The notes below the pieces were generated by a model. It was not told the origin of the DNA and searched no databases. It saw only the letters and a list, made by a program, of their open reading frames with translations. Shown piece by piece: positions 34,900-60,844 of a stretch of DNA of 64,000 nt. Position numbers and translations under genes: made by a program. The DNA is from Gonocerus acuteangulatus (lineage: Eukaryota; Arthropoda; Insecta; Hemiptera; Coreidae): positions 99,124,547 to 99,188,546 of the forward strand of contig OX328124.1 in assembly GCA_946811695.1 (NCBI GenBank), written 5' to 3'. Every line of letters begins with the position of its first letter. Position 1 is the stretch's first letter.

Positions 34900-35400
34900 C
34901 TGAAGGAGAGCGTCCTCAGCTACGATTTTCTTCAAAGTTTGCACTATAACGTATTTTGATGCACTAAACACGAATCCGTTGAAAAAAAAAAAATCCCGCT
35001 CTCAACTAGGAAAGAAGTTATTAAAAAAAAAGTTCTCTGTTATGAAGGTTAGGGAAGATTGCCTAGGACGACTTTTGGGCATAGAATTCTTTTCATTTCT
35101 GCGAGTTGGATTGACTAGGGATTTTGATGTTTTATTGAGCGAGCGGAGCGAGCGGAAACGCATAGCACGTATGCCCAAAAGCGACAGTTTACGACCAAGT
35201 CAGCTACCACACTTGAGTCTGAATTTCAATTACACTTCGTGATTAAGGACCGCCATAATAGTGAACTTTTTTTTTAAATAACTTCTTTCCTAGTTGAGAG
35301 CGGGATTTTTTTTCAACAGATTCGTGTTTAGTGCATCAAAATACGTCATAGTGCAAACTTTGAAGAAAATCGTAGCTGAGGACGCTGTCCTTCAATTTTA
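34900..35400. mobile_element. Long-TIR element, about 0.5 kb
   Basis: The left arm 34907-35038 ('agcgtcctcagctacgattt' ... 'ctctcaactaggaaagaagt') is the near-perfect complement of the right arm 35266-35393. The roughly 230-bp middle ('gcgagcggagcgagcggaaa' region) is not inverted. A frame at 34979-35242 begins inside the left arm and ends in the spacer; I regard it as chance. No transposase seen. Confidence 0.75.
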
Positions 35401-35819
35401 CCATTCTTTCTTTCGCTTTTATTAAATAAAGTAAATTTGTTCCTTAATTTCACGCAGAAAGACGTTTACGGCACCAATGTTATTTTCAAACACTATTCAT
35501 ATTAGATCGACTTCCTCCCACCCCATATTTAGTGAGAAATTATATGTAAAAAGTATTTAGTTACCTTTTTAGCCGTAATTATCAATAAAATTAGCTTCTA
35601 TACCCATACATCGAGCTACGATGAAACTTCAACATCGAGAAGAGAAATATACGTGCAAAATAAGTACCTCTTTGAATAAACCTTCTACAAATGACTTCGA
35701 TTCTGTCTTGAAGGTTTCAATTTTACAGGTTTGGTATCGTTCTGTTATATTTATCTTCTGAGAGCACAACATTGTACGTTTTGTGAAATATGCACTTACA
35801 AAGATAAACAAATTTAAAT

Positions 35820-52077
<16,258 letters not shown>

Positions 52078-52079
52078 AC

Positions 52080-52870
52080 GTTTACACCCAAAAGTATTGG
52101 AGCAGAATTTTGAAAGAATCTTATTTATTATGTCATTATTTTTATTGATATATGTATAATTGTATATAAAAACATATTTTTATTTGTAAATATTATTATT
52201 TTTATTTAAATATATCCAATTTTTCATGTGTTTTATCTTATAAATTTTGAAAAAAATTAAACACAAGTGCCTCTTCTGAGGGATTATCTTATCTTCTATA
52301 TTTTATTTCCCTATTCTTCTGCTGCTACGCTTAAAAACAGAGAGATATACTATTTAAGAATGAAACACAGTTTTTTTTTTGTTTTTTTCATTAAGATTTT
52401 GTGCAAACCCCCGGGAAGCAGAAGCAATTAACTGTCTGTTTGTTTGTTTGAAAATGTAGGTGCTTTTCCATATTTACTGACAATAAACAAACCTAGATTG
52501 GTGGCTTAAAAGAGATCCGGGACACGAATCTCTCAATGTCTTGCTACTATTTTTCAAGATTTTGCCAAAAATACTCTTTCATACACGACAGTACCACTGT
52601 ATTTCATGTTCTGCCTTTCACAAAAAAACAAAAAACAAATGAACAAGCTAAAATAACTTTTTAATTTAAAAGTTTTGCCTAACAGTTAGTCATATACTAT
52701 AGCTGCAGGACCAGTGAAATCTTCCTTATTCGGTCAATCTGAAGAGATACTGAAGTGTTTCATTGTGGGGATTTATTTTTATTTGTGTTCTCTGAATTAA
52801 ATATGTTTGTCAAACATATATGGAAGAAAATTTCTTTTTTTTATTTAGTATTACTTAAGTTACAGTTTAA
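52080..52870. other. DDX41 3' flank
   Basis: AT-rich, presumably the 3' UTR and flank. No further gene. No unambiguous AATAAA close to the stop, but A-rich variants occur around 52160-52260. Confidence 0.5.
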
Positions 52871-52983
52871 GTTTTGTATTTATAACGATTACTAAATGAA
52901 GGGTATTAATTAATAATACCAAACAGGTGAAGAATAACCCTTCAAAAATTTTCCAAACTTTCCATTTATTCCTCCATCACAAC

Positions 52984-53010
52984 GTTTCGGACACACAGGT
53001 CCATCCTCAG
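52984..53010 (-). ncRNA. Hammerhead ribozyme-like motif in left PLE arm
   Basis: The minus strand reads CTGAGGA, U, helix II GGAC-CTGTGT-GTCC, GAA, ACGT (self-complementary), U, then GUGAU. GUGAU can pair with ATTGC before CTGA (5 bp including two wobbles). Lies about 440 nt after the ORF stop. Confidence 0.72.
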
Positions 53011-53447
53011 GCAATCTACAATAGTATATTAATTTCAGACATTACATCCTCCAAAACCATTTACTAAATTTTATTGTCATAATTTTAAACTCACCATGTC
53101 CTCTTCATTACTCTAGTTACACTAAAACAGTCATACAATAAGTAAACATGATTCCTGTAAGGAACCAAGTCAAATTACACCTACATCAATTAAACACTCA
53201 TTATCACAGCCATATTAGACTTTATCAAGCTTCCTAGGCCTATTATATTTGGTATAACTAAAAATTAAATTAAATTAAAACATTAAAATTCAATTAGTCA
53301 AAATATATAATAAATTATGTATGACATATCACAGACAAATTATGTAATCTCTACTTAACATTTGTTTTATTACCATATTTAATATACAATACACTGAGGT
53401 ATGTAACCCAGATATTTAAACTGTGAAAGTAATCTGTTACACTGTCA

Positions 53448-55832
53448 TCAAAAATTAATTTTATTTAATATGTCAACATAATGTTGTCCTATACCTTTAA
53501 CATCTGTTTTGAAATTAACGGTTCTATTGATATTTTTAGTTATGTAAATTGATTCAGTAAATTTTCTAGCTTTATTATCACTAACAGTTTTTAAAATCTT
53601 AACATTGTCATAATCAAACTTATGCTGTTTGGTGATAGCATGATTTGCCAATGCTGTGGTATTGACATTTTTACTATTATTGCAATTATAAATGTGTTGT
53701 TTTAACCTATTTTTTAAATTTTGGGAAGTTTCCCCTATGTAACATTTATCTATGCATTGCTTGCAATTAATTTGATAAATCACATTTTGTTTATTTATAC
53801 TATTTATTCTATCTTTCATATTACTTAATGCATTTGTTATTTTATTATCATTATAAAGACCAATCTTTAAATTAGTATGGTCATACTTCTTTAATCCTTT
53901 CCTTATTTTTTCAGTTAAACCAGGAATATATTTTAATTTATGAGCTATATTATTACCCATTACATTACACTGCTCTCTACTAGTATTTTCTCCATTCTCA
54001 TCAATAGTTTTGTTTAATAGTTTAAAATAATCAGTTATTAAATTAGGCTTATTATCATTGGATCTCACCTTAAATTTGCATGCTTGTGTTATTAGTTTCT
54101 CTTGTGATTCCTGCATTATGGTTGGACTACTCTTTGTATTATTACTAATTTTATTGAACCATAGTTTATTTATTAGCTTTAATGGATAAAAATTGTCCAC
54201 TAGTATTTTAAAAATTTTCCTTTTTATTTCTTTCAAGTATATACTATCTGTTATATTTATAGCTGTGTTAATCAAATTTTTAGCTGTATTAATTATTTGA
54301 GTTTTAGGATGATTTGAATTAAAATTTAAAATACGGGAGCTACAAATATATTTTTTAGTCCATTTTGTTGTTATTTTATGATTTTCGAATTTAACCTCCA
54401 TGTCAAGATATCTCAGTTTGTTATTCGTTGTACATTCATGGGTAAATCTTATTCTTTTATGAAAGGAATTGAACAGCTCTAATAGCTCAGGATACGTTTC
54501 TTTTATAGTTATTAGTAATAAGTCATCTATGTATTTAGTTATTAACACTGGTTTAACAGTAGTTTTGCTAAGTTGTTCATAAATCAGCTTATTTAATAGG
54601 GCGTTACTTAACACAACTGATAATCTGCCACCCATTGGCAAACCATATACCTGTCTATAATAATCACCATTAAATTTAAAATAACCAAATAACGTACATA
54701 ATTTGATACCTTCAGAATATAGCTTTTTGTTTTTAATTGGGGTATGATTTTTTATTAATTCCCAATTACTTTCTATAATTTTGATACATTCATCCACAGA
54801 TATATTGGTGAATAAGGACTCTGCATCAAAACTTATTAATTCATATTCTTTATCCTTATCAAACTGAATCATATTTAATTTATTTTTTAACTCATAGGGA
54901 TTTTTAATATCATAATCATATAACGTATTTAAACATTTTAAGGATGAATACATGAATTTTGCCAAATTATCATTAGGTCCATTAATATTATTTATTATAG
55001 GTCTTAATAAATTTCCAGGTTTATGGAGTTTTACCAAACCATGAATCCTTGGCTCTGTATAATTGTTAGCTGCTAATCTATTTTTAGTGTATTTATCGAT
55101 ATAGCCATTTTTATGCAAATTCTCAACATATTTATTAATTTTACCAGCTAACTCTATACCAGGGTTTGCTCTCACCTTTTTATAAGTTGCTTTATCATCC
55201 AATAAAATATTCATTTTATTCATATATTCAGTTCTGTTCATTATTACTAATTTCTTTGTTTTGTCGGATTTAATCACAATTAAATCTTTATGATCTCTTA
55301 AAAACCTTTTAAATAATTCAAAATCTTTATTTATTTGTTTATTAAGCACTGTTATATTGTTAGTTTTGTTACATTGTGTAATATAATTAGAAATTATATT
55401 ACAAATATGATTCCTAGTACCATTAATATGGCTCTCAGTTGAGTCAATTTTGTCATAAATACTCTCAAGATCAGTGATTAACGTCACAATATCTTTATCT
55501 ATATTCTTACTATCTAAACTAAAATTTTCACCCAAAGACAGAAGATTTATTATATTCACTGGTATTTTAGTTTTAGTTAAATTTTCAACCCTATCAGAAG
55601 TAATGTACAATTTATTATAATTTTCCAGTATTTTAAGCATGTTATTATCATTTAAGTCTTTATTATTATTAATATATGAAGGCTGGACAACATTACTTGC
55701 TTTAATGGATGATATATTATCAAATTTGCTATCTAATTTTTTAACATTTATATTTAAAGCTGGTTTATTACATTTAGGCCTAATTTTCCTTTCTAATTTT
55801 TTTTCCAGTCTACGCTTGTTATTATCTACCAC
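53448..55832 (-). CDS. Penelope-like reverse transcriptase with GIY-YIG endonuclease, intact
   Basis: A 794-residue open frame. The N-terminal third is Asn/Lys/Asp-rich. The reverse transcriptase follows with FDAESLFTNI (motif A), YGLPMGGRLSVVLSN (motif B) and TKYIDDLLLI (motif C, YIDD near residue 434). The C-terminus carries VIYQINCKQCIDKCYIGETS near residues 683-703, which unites a Cys-rich CX2CX3C finger with the GIY-YIG nuclease; the catalytic Arg is in LKNRLKQH. This RT/GIY-YIG fusion defines PLEs. Such enzymes nick the target and prime reverse transcription from it. No stop or frameshift is seen, so the copy may be active. The start Met is the first in frame. Confidence 0.93.
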   Translation of the reverse strand: MVDNNKRRLEKKLERKIRPKCNKPALNINVKKLDSKFDNISSIKASNVVQPSYINNNKDLNDNNMLKILENYNKLYITSDRVENLTKTKIPVNIINLLSLGENFSLDSKNIDKDIVTLITDLESIYDKIDSTESHINGTRNHICNIISNYITQCNKTNNITVLNKQINKDFELFKRFLRDHKDLIVIKSDKTKKLVIMNRTEYMNKMNILLDDKATYKKVRANPGIELAGKINKYVENLHKNGYIDKYTKNRLAANNYTEPRIHGLVKLHKPGNLLRPIINNINGPNDNLAKFMYSSLKCLNTLYDYDIKNPYELKNKLNMIQFDKDKEYELISFDAESLFTNISVDECIKIIESNWELIKNHTPIKNKKLYSEGIKLCTLFGYFKFNGDYYRQVYGLPMGGRLSVVLSNALLNKLIYEQLSKTTVKPVLITKYIDDLLLITIKETYPELLELFNSFHKRIRFTHECTTNNKLRYLDMEVKFENHKITTKWTKKYICSSRILNFNSNHPKTQIINTAKNLINTAINITDSIYLKEIKRKIFKILVDNFYPLKLINKLWFNKISNNTKSSPTIMQESQEKLITQACKFKVRSNDNKPNLITDYFKLLNKTIDENGENTSREQCNVMGNNIAHKLKYIPGLTEKIRKGLKKYDHTNLKIGLYNDNKITNALSNMKDRINSINKQNVIYQINCKQCIDKCYIGETSQNLKNRLKQHIYNCNNSKNVNTTALANHAITKQHKFDYDNVKILKTVSDNKARKFTESIYITKNINRTVNFKTDVKGIGQHYVDILNKINF

Positions 55833-55860
55833 TTTCTGGCAAATTAGTGGACAAAATTAA

Positions 55861-57078
55861 TTTAATTTGCAAGATAGTAAGAATATAGATAAAGATATTG
55901 TGACGTTAATCACTGATCTTGAGAGTATTTATGACAAAATTGACTCAACTGAGAGCCATATTAATGGTACTAGGAATTAGTTAATAACTAAATACATAGA
56001 TGACTTATTACTAATAACTATAAAAGAAACGTATCCTGAGCTATTAGAGCTGTTCAATTCCTTTCATAAAAGAATAAGATTTACCCATGAATGTACAACG
56101 AATAACAAACTGAGATATCTTGACATGGAGGTTAAATTCGAAAATCATAAAATAACAACAAAATGGACTAAAAAATATATTTGTAGCTCCCGTATTTTAA
56201 ATTTTAATTCAAATCATCCTAAAACTCAAATAATTAATACAGCTAAAAATTTGATTAACACAGCTATAAATATAACAGATAGTATATACTTGAAAGAAAT
56301 AAAAGGGAAAATTTTTAAAATACTAGTGGACAATTTTTATCCATTAAAGCTAATAAATAAACTATGGTTCAATAAAATTAGTAATAATACAAAGAGTAGT
56401 CCAACCATAATGCAGGAATCACAAGAGAAACTAATAACACAAGCATGCAAATTTAAGGTGAGATCCAATGATAATAAGCCTAATTTAATAACTGATTATT
56501 TTAAACTATTAAACAAAACTATTGATGAGAATGGAGAAAATACTAGTAGAGAGCAGTGTAATGTAATGGGTAATAATATAGCTCATAAATTAAAATATAT
56601 TCCTGGTTTAACTGAAAAAATAAGGAAAGGATTAAAGAAGTATGACCATACTAATTTAAAGATTGGTCTTTATAATGATAATAAAATAACAAATGCATTA
56701 AGTAATATGAAAGATAGAATAAATAGTATAAATAAACAAAATGTGATTTATCAAATTAATTGCAAGCAATGCATGGACAAATGTTACATAGGGGAAACTT
56801 CCCAAAATTTAAAAAATAGGTTAAAACAACACATTTATAATTGCAATAATAGTAAAAATGTCAATACCACAGCATTGGCAAATCATGCTATCACCAAACA
56901 GCATAAGTTTGATTATGACAATGTTAAGATTTTAAAAACTGTTAGTGATAATAAAGCTAGAAAATTTACTGAATCAATTTACATAACTAAAAATATCAAT
57001 AGAACCGTTAATTTCAAAACAGATGTTAAAGGTATAGGACAACATTATGTTGACATATTAAATAAAATTAATTTTTGA
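55861..57078 (+). pseudogene. Second PLE copy, internally deleted
   Basis: It begins with a short N-terminal piece (DSKNIDKDIVTLITDLESIY ... NGTRN, 55861-55977). A TAG follows, then the frame resumes at LITKYIDDLLL (55981), corresponding to roughly residue 431 of the intact copy, and runs open to the stop at 57076-57078. About 290 residues of the RT are deleted. Over the shared 360 residues I see only about two differences (R to G in LKEIKGKIF, I to M in CKQCMDKC). Confidence 0.9.
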
Positions 57079-57510
57079 TGACAGTGTAACAGATTACTTT
57101 CACAGTTTAAATATCTGGGTTACATACCTCAGTGTATTGTATATTAAATATGGTAATAAAACAAATGTTAAGTAGAGATTACATAATTTGTCTGTGATAT
57201 GTCATACATAATTTATTATATATTTTGACTAATTGAATTTTAATGTTTTAATTTAATTTTTAGTTATACCAAATATAATAGGCCTAGGAAGCTTGATAAA
57301 GTCTAATATGGCTGTGATAATGAGTGTTTAATTGATGTAGGTGTAATTTGACTTGGTTCCTTACAGGAATCATGTTTACTTATTGTATGACTGTTTTAGT
57401 GTAACTAGAGTAATGAAGAGGACATGGTGAGTTTAAAATTATGACAATAAAATTTAGTAAATGGTTTTGGAGGAGGTAATGTCTGAAATTAATATACTAT
57501 TGTAGATTGC

Positions 57511-57537
57511 CTGAGGATGGACCTGTGTGTCCGAAAC
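57511..57537 (+). ncRNA. Hammerhead ribozyme-like motif in right PLE arm
   Basis: Exact inverted counterpart of the motif at 52984-53010: CTGAGGA, U, GGAC-CTGTGT-GTCC, GAAAC, GTTGTG. Downstream of the plus-strand copy. Confidence 0.72.
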
Positions 57538-57619
57538 GTTGTGATGGAGGAATAAATGGAAAGTTTGGAAAATTTTTGAAGGGTTATTCTTCACCTGTTT
57601 GGTATTATTTTGTATTTAT

Positions 57620-58030
57620 TATCCTATGTATGTAACTGTATGGATAGTCATACATTAAACTTAAAATTTACTGGCCTCGAGGTTTTCAATTTTTAAATAG
57701 ACTTTGTCAGTTGAATTCAGGACACAAACATTATTTTGCAGCAAACAAAATAATACTAAAAGCCCTCAATGCGCAGGAAGTATTTTTTCCCTGTGGTCTA
57801 TTGCCTAACGCCTCAGATGAGGGTTCAAGTCCCTCATTAAAAAAAAAAAGTGTTTAACTTGAGGTAGCAAAAGTTCAATAAAGCTGTGTACATTGAATCA
57901 TCAAGAAATTGTTTTATGGAGGCCCCGTGGCCGTGACTGTTTAGGCTTGAGCACATAACACTCGGTGTCAAAGGTTGTTATAATTGGTTATTTTTTCATG
58001 TTCCTATACAATAATGTGAATAATATATAA

Positions 58031-58065
<35 letters not shown>

Positions 58066-58080
58066 ATATGTATATAATAT
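57620..58080. other. Repeat fragments including tRNA-like pieces
   Basis: At 57788-57838 'gagggttcaagtccctc' is a perfect T-arm with a B box, followed by an A run: a SINE head fragment. At 57916-57980 'ggaggccccgtggccgtgac' is the 5' part of SINE type 1. No gene. Confidence 0.5.
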
Positions 58081-58084
58081 AATG

Positions 58085-58097
58085 TGAATAATATATA

Positions 58098-58148
<51 letters not shown>
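58085..58148. repeat. (TA)n microsatellite
   Basis: TA run with a preceding imperfect copy at 58030-58082 ('aatgtgaataatatataaat' duplicated). Confidence 0.9.
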
Positions 58149-58149
<1 letters not shown>

Positions 58150-59240
58150 TTTTTTTTTAATACTTCCTAAACTCCAAATTTAAAAAAAATTAAAATATCT
58201 TAGTTTAGATAAATTTGGACCATGTAGAAAATATTTCAATTTAATATAACGGTTATAAGTACCCAAACTGAAAATTAGTTTGAAAAACTATTTTTATCCA
58301 AGTTACTCAAAAAGTATTAAAGACATCATTTTGAAAATGGTTTCATTTGTTACCCAACCTTCGATAGCCTATAAATATTTCGAAAGCCTACAAACAAAAA
58401 AAAGCCCGACTCGCAGGAACTGCGTCATCTTAGCACGGCTCCGGTCATCCCTAGTGCCATTAGTGGTGTAATAGTTATTGACCCCCCCCCCCCGCAATCT
58501 GTCATTAGGGTTCCCCTTCCCACACTAAGGTAAGGTAATAGCGCTATTACGAAGAACCCGATCTTTCGTCAAAAATATCAACTAAAATCAAAGAAGAAAG
58601 ATTTAAGGCACCACAACTTGAAGCTGACAATATCTTAAGCGGAAATAACTCCATCCTCTTTCCCAACGTTTGCTCTTGGAAACACTATAACACTGTTTCA
58701 CATTTTCTTACTTTGTTTTAGAAAAATACTCCTTTTACTGTTAAATGCAATTAAAATATGCAACAATCAATTAAAATGTTAGATAAACAGAGGCAAAAAC
58801 CCATTCAAAATAGTTAAACTTACAATTTAGAAGTTTTAAGTCCTTATTTCCCCGATTGACATCGCCCAATCAAAAATTACGTAGGAACCTTTTTTTGTAG
58901 AAAATTTAGTAAGCAATGGTGACCATCTACTTACCACAATTTCCCAACCGTTGTCGAGATATTTTAGAAAATATACAAAAATCCTTAACTATTTCATTCC
59001 TGTGAATGAAATATTTTATTTATAGTACTTAACCTGAACTCCAAACAGAACCAAAAATTAACTACCTGTCTTAGATTAGATAAATTGTAAACATCTGGAA
59101 CAAATTTCCACCGACTCAATGGTTTCTGAATACCCAAACTGAGAATTAGTGTGGAAAGGTATTAGTATCAATGTTTCTCGTAAACGACTACATATATAGC
59201 TTTTAAAATGGTTTCATTCATGCATATTAACTCGAAAACG
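58150..59240. other. Intergenic with dispersed repeat
   Basis: 58400-58640 is a second copy of the repeat at 39735-39920. A C run is at 58482-58493. No gene. Confidence 0.5.
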
Positions 59241-59249
59241 TAAGCGTTG

Positions 59250-59790
59250 CGAATTTCACCCCAACAACCATGCTCCGGTGGATGGATTCAGCTGGTTAAC
59301 AAAATAGACCTTTCAAATTACACGAGAGATTTTTGTAACAAATTTCATCAAAATGGGAGTATTTCTGAGCCGAGGAGAGTGCGAACAGACACATGTGTAC
59401 ACATAAATATTTATAGACAAATAAAAATATGTACCGTTATATTCGTGATCTATGGGGCCTGAAACATGAAATTTTCTAGTCGGAAGTTCCGGATTGTGTC
59501 CTGAGGTCAATCTCATAAGCGGGTTTCCTCACTATGGGGGAGGGAGGAACCGCAGTAAAAGCCGTAAGATACAAACGTATTTCGCCCATATAACAGTGTT
59601 TGGTGGATTCTCCTAGTTAACGAACTTGACCTTTTAAATTATACAAGATATTTTTGAACCAAATTTCATCAAATGCGAAACTTTTCGGGGAAGAACCCCG
59701 CTTATAAGGTTGATCTCATGAAACAATCCGGAAGTGCCGACAAGAAAATTTTGCGTTTCAGAGCCCCTAGAGACGGAAAGTGACGGTGGT
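59250..59790. repeat. Partly tandem, partly inverted repeat block
   Basis: 'ggtggatggattcagctggt' to 'aacaaatttcatcaaaa' (59278-59355) recurs diverged at 59605-59675. In addition 59451-59520 ('gggcctgaaacatgaaattt') is an imperfect complement of 59695-59775. The frames at 59247 and 59313 lie inside and show no domain. Confidence 0.55.
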
Positions 59791-59799
59791 TCAAATTTT

Positions 59800-59800
59800 A

Positions 59801-59833
<33 letters not shown>

Positions 59834-60235
59834 TTCTGTTCGCTCTCTAGGTCTCAGACGAATGGTCCGATTTTGATGAAATTTGGCACAAAAATCTTTA
59901 TACAAAAAAGGTTTTGAAGCGATTTTCGTTTAGGCCATGTCAATCGGAGAAATAAGTGCTTAAATCTTCAAATGTGATTTTTTTATTTTTTTATTTTGAA
60001 CGTTTTTTTTTCTTTGTTCAAATCACTTTTTAATTGATTTTTTTTGTTTTAAATTTATCTGTATAATTAGTATTATAGTAAAAGAAAATAAGAAACAGTA
60101 AGTAGTGTGTTTTTAGAGCGAACCTTCACAAGGCCAGGTAGGCAGGTATAAGGGAAAGGACCCTTGCAACTGTGACCTATTTTTGATCATAAATTATTTC
60201 TTGAAAGGTCTAACCAAAATTATAACTGTTTCTAC
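59800..60235. other. Intergenic, no gene seen
   Basis: A short TA run at 59800-59832, then 'tctgttcgctctctaggtct', a word set seen in other dispersed repeats ('gattttgatgaaatttggca'). Confidence 0.45.
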
Positions 60236-60351
60236 GTCAACCATTCCAACATTTGGGATAAGAACGGAACCGCGCTAAGATGATGCAGTTCCTGCGAGTC
60301 GGACTTTTGATCCTGTGAGCGAGCGAGCAGATATATTCATATAACATATAT

Positions 60352-60352
60352 A

Positions 60353-60446
<94 letters not shown>
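60352..60446. repeat. (TA)n microsatellite with CATA interruptions
   Basis: About 95 bp of TA with two ACATA interruptions. The Ile/Tyr-rich frame across it is an artefact. Confidence 0.95.
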
Positions 60447-60449
<3 letters not shown>

Positions 60450-60639
60450 GAACATTTTATAAAATATACATATGAATGGGTTTCCTCCCACTATAGACAG
60501 AGGGAGGAAACGCGCTAAAACTACGGGTAGGAGTGTCAACAACGGTCAATGAAACTAGCAAAATGTTTTATGTACTTAAAATATTCCTTTAAAGATTTAG
60601 GCAAGAACGTCTCATTTAGGAAATTTAATTACCTTCCGA

Positions 60640-60840
60640 ATGGTGATGGTGAGAGCTAAGACGTGAGTACTCCATGCCTGACATCGTAGGTTCGATTCCC
60701 CCTAGGGGTGGTGGCTTTTCTTTGATAAAAAAAGAAAGCGCATCAGCTCTATCCCTTCCTAGAAATGGGCGGTGATCTATAGATTACCCCCCGTCTTAAA
60801 ATCCTCTGTCAATTTTAAATTTAAATAAATATCTCATTAA
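60640..60840 (+). repeat. tRNA-derived SINE (type 1)
   Basis: Perfect B box GGTTCGATTCC at 60689-60699. 'gtggtggcttttctttgata', 'gcatcagctctatccc', 'gggcggtgatc' and a final 'aaatttaaataaat' match the 28141-28350 copy. Confidence 0.78.
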
Positions 60841-60844
60841 TGTA

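Larger units (their letters stand above)
52884..57607. mobile_element. Complete Penelope-like element: head-to-head dimer, 12-bp TSD
   Basis: Flanking direct repeats TTTTGTATTTAT lie at 52872-52883 and 57608-57619. Outer arms (52912-53447 and 57079-57609) are near-identical inverted repeats containing hammerhead-like motifs. Between them are a full ORF on the minus strand and a 5'-deleted copy on the plus strand, meeting at their 5' ends near 55857. An unpaired stretch of about 28 nt lies only on the left. This is the classic PLE layout with inverted pseudo-LTRs. The two copies differ by few substitutions, so the insertion looks recent. Confidence 0.9.

Noticed and set aside
34979..35242. 87-codon Lys/Arg/Ser-rich frame
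   Set aside because: It starts inside an inverted-repeat arm and ends in the spacer of a MITE-like element; no domain and no homologous feel.
55639..55860. 73-codon plus-strand frame
   Set aside because: Antisense to the N-terminus of the intact PLE protein.
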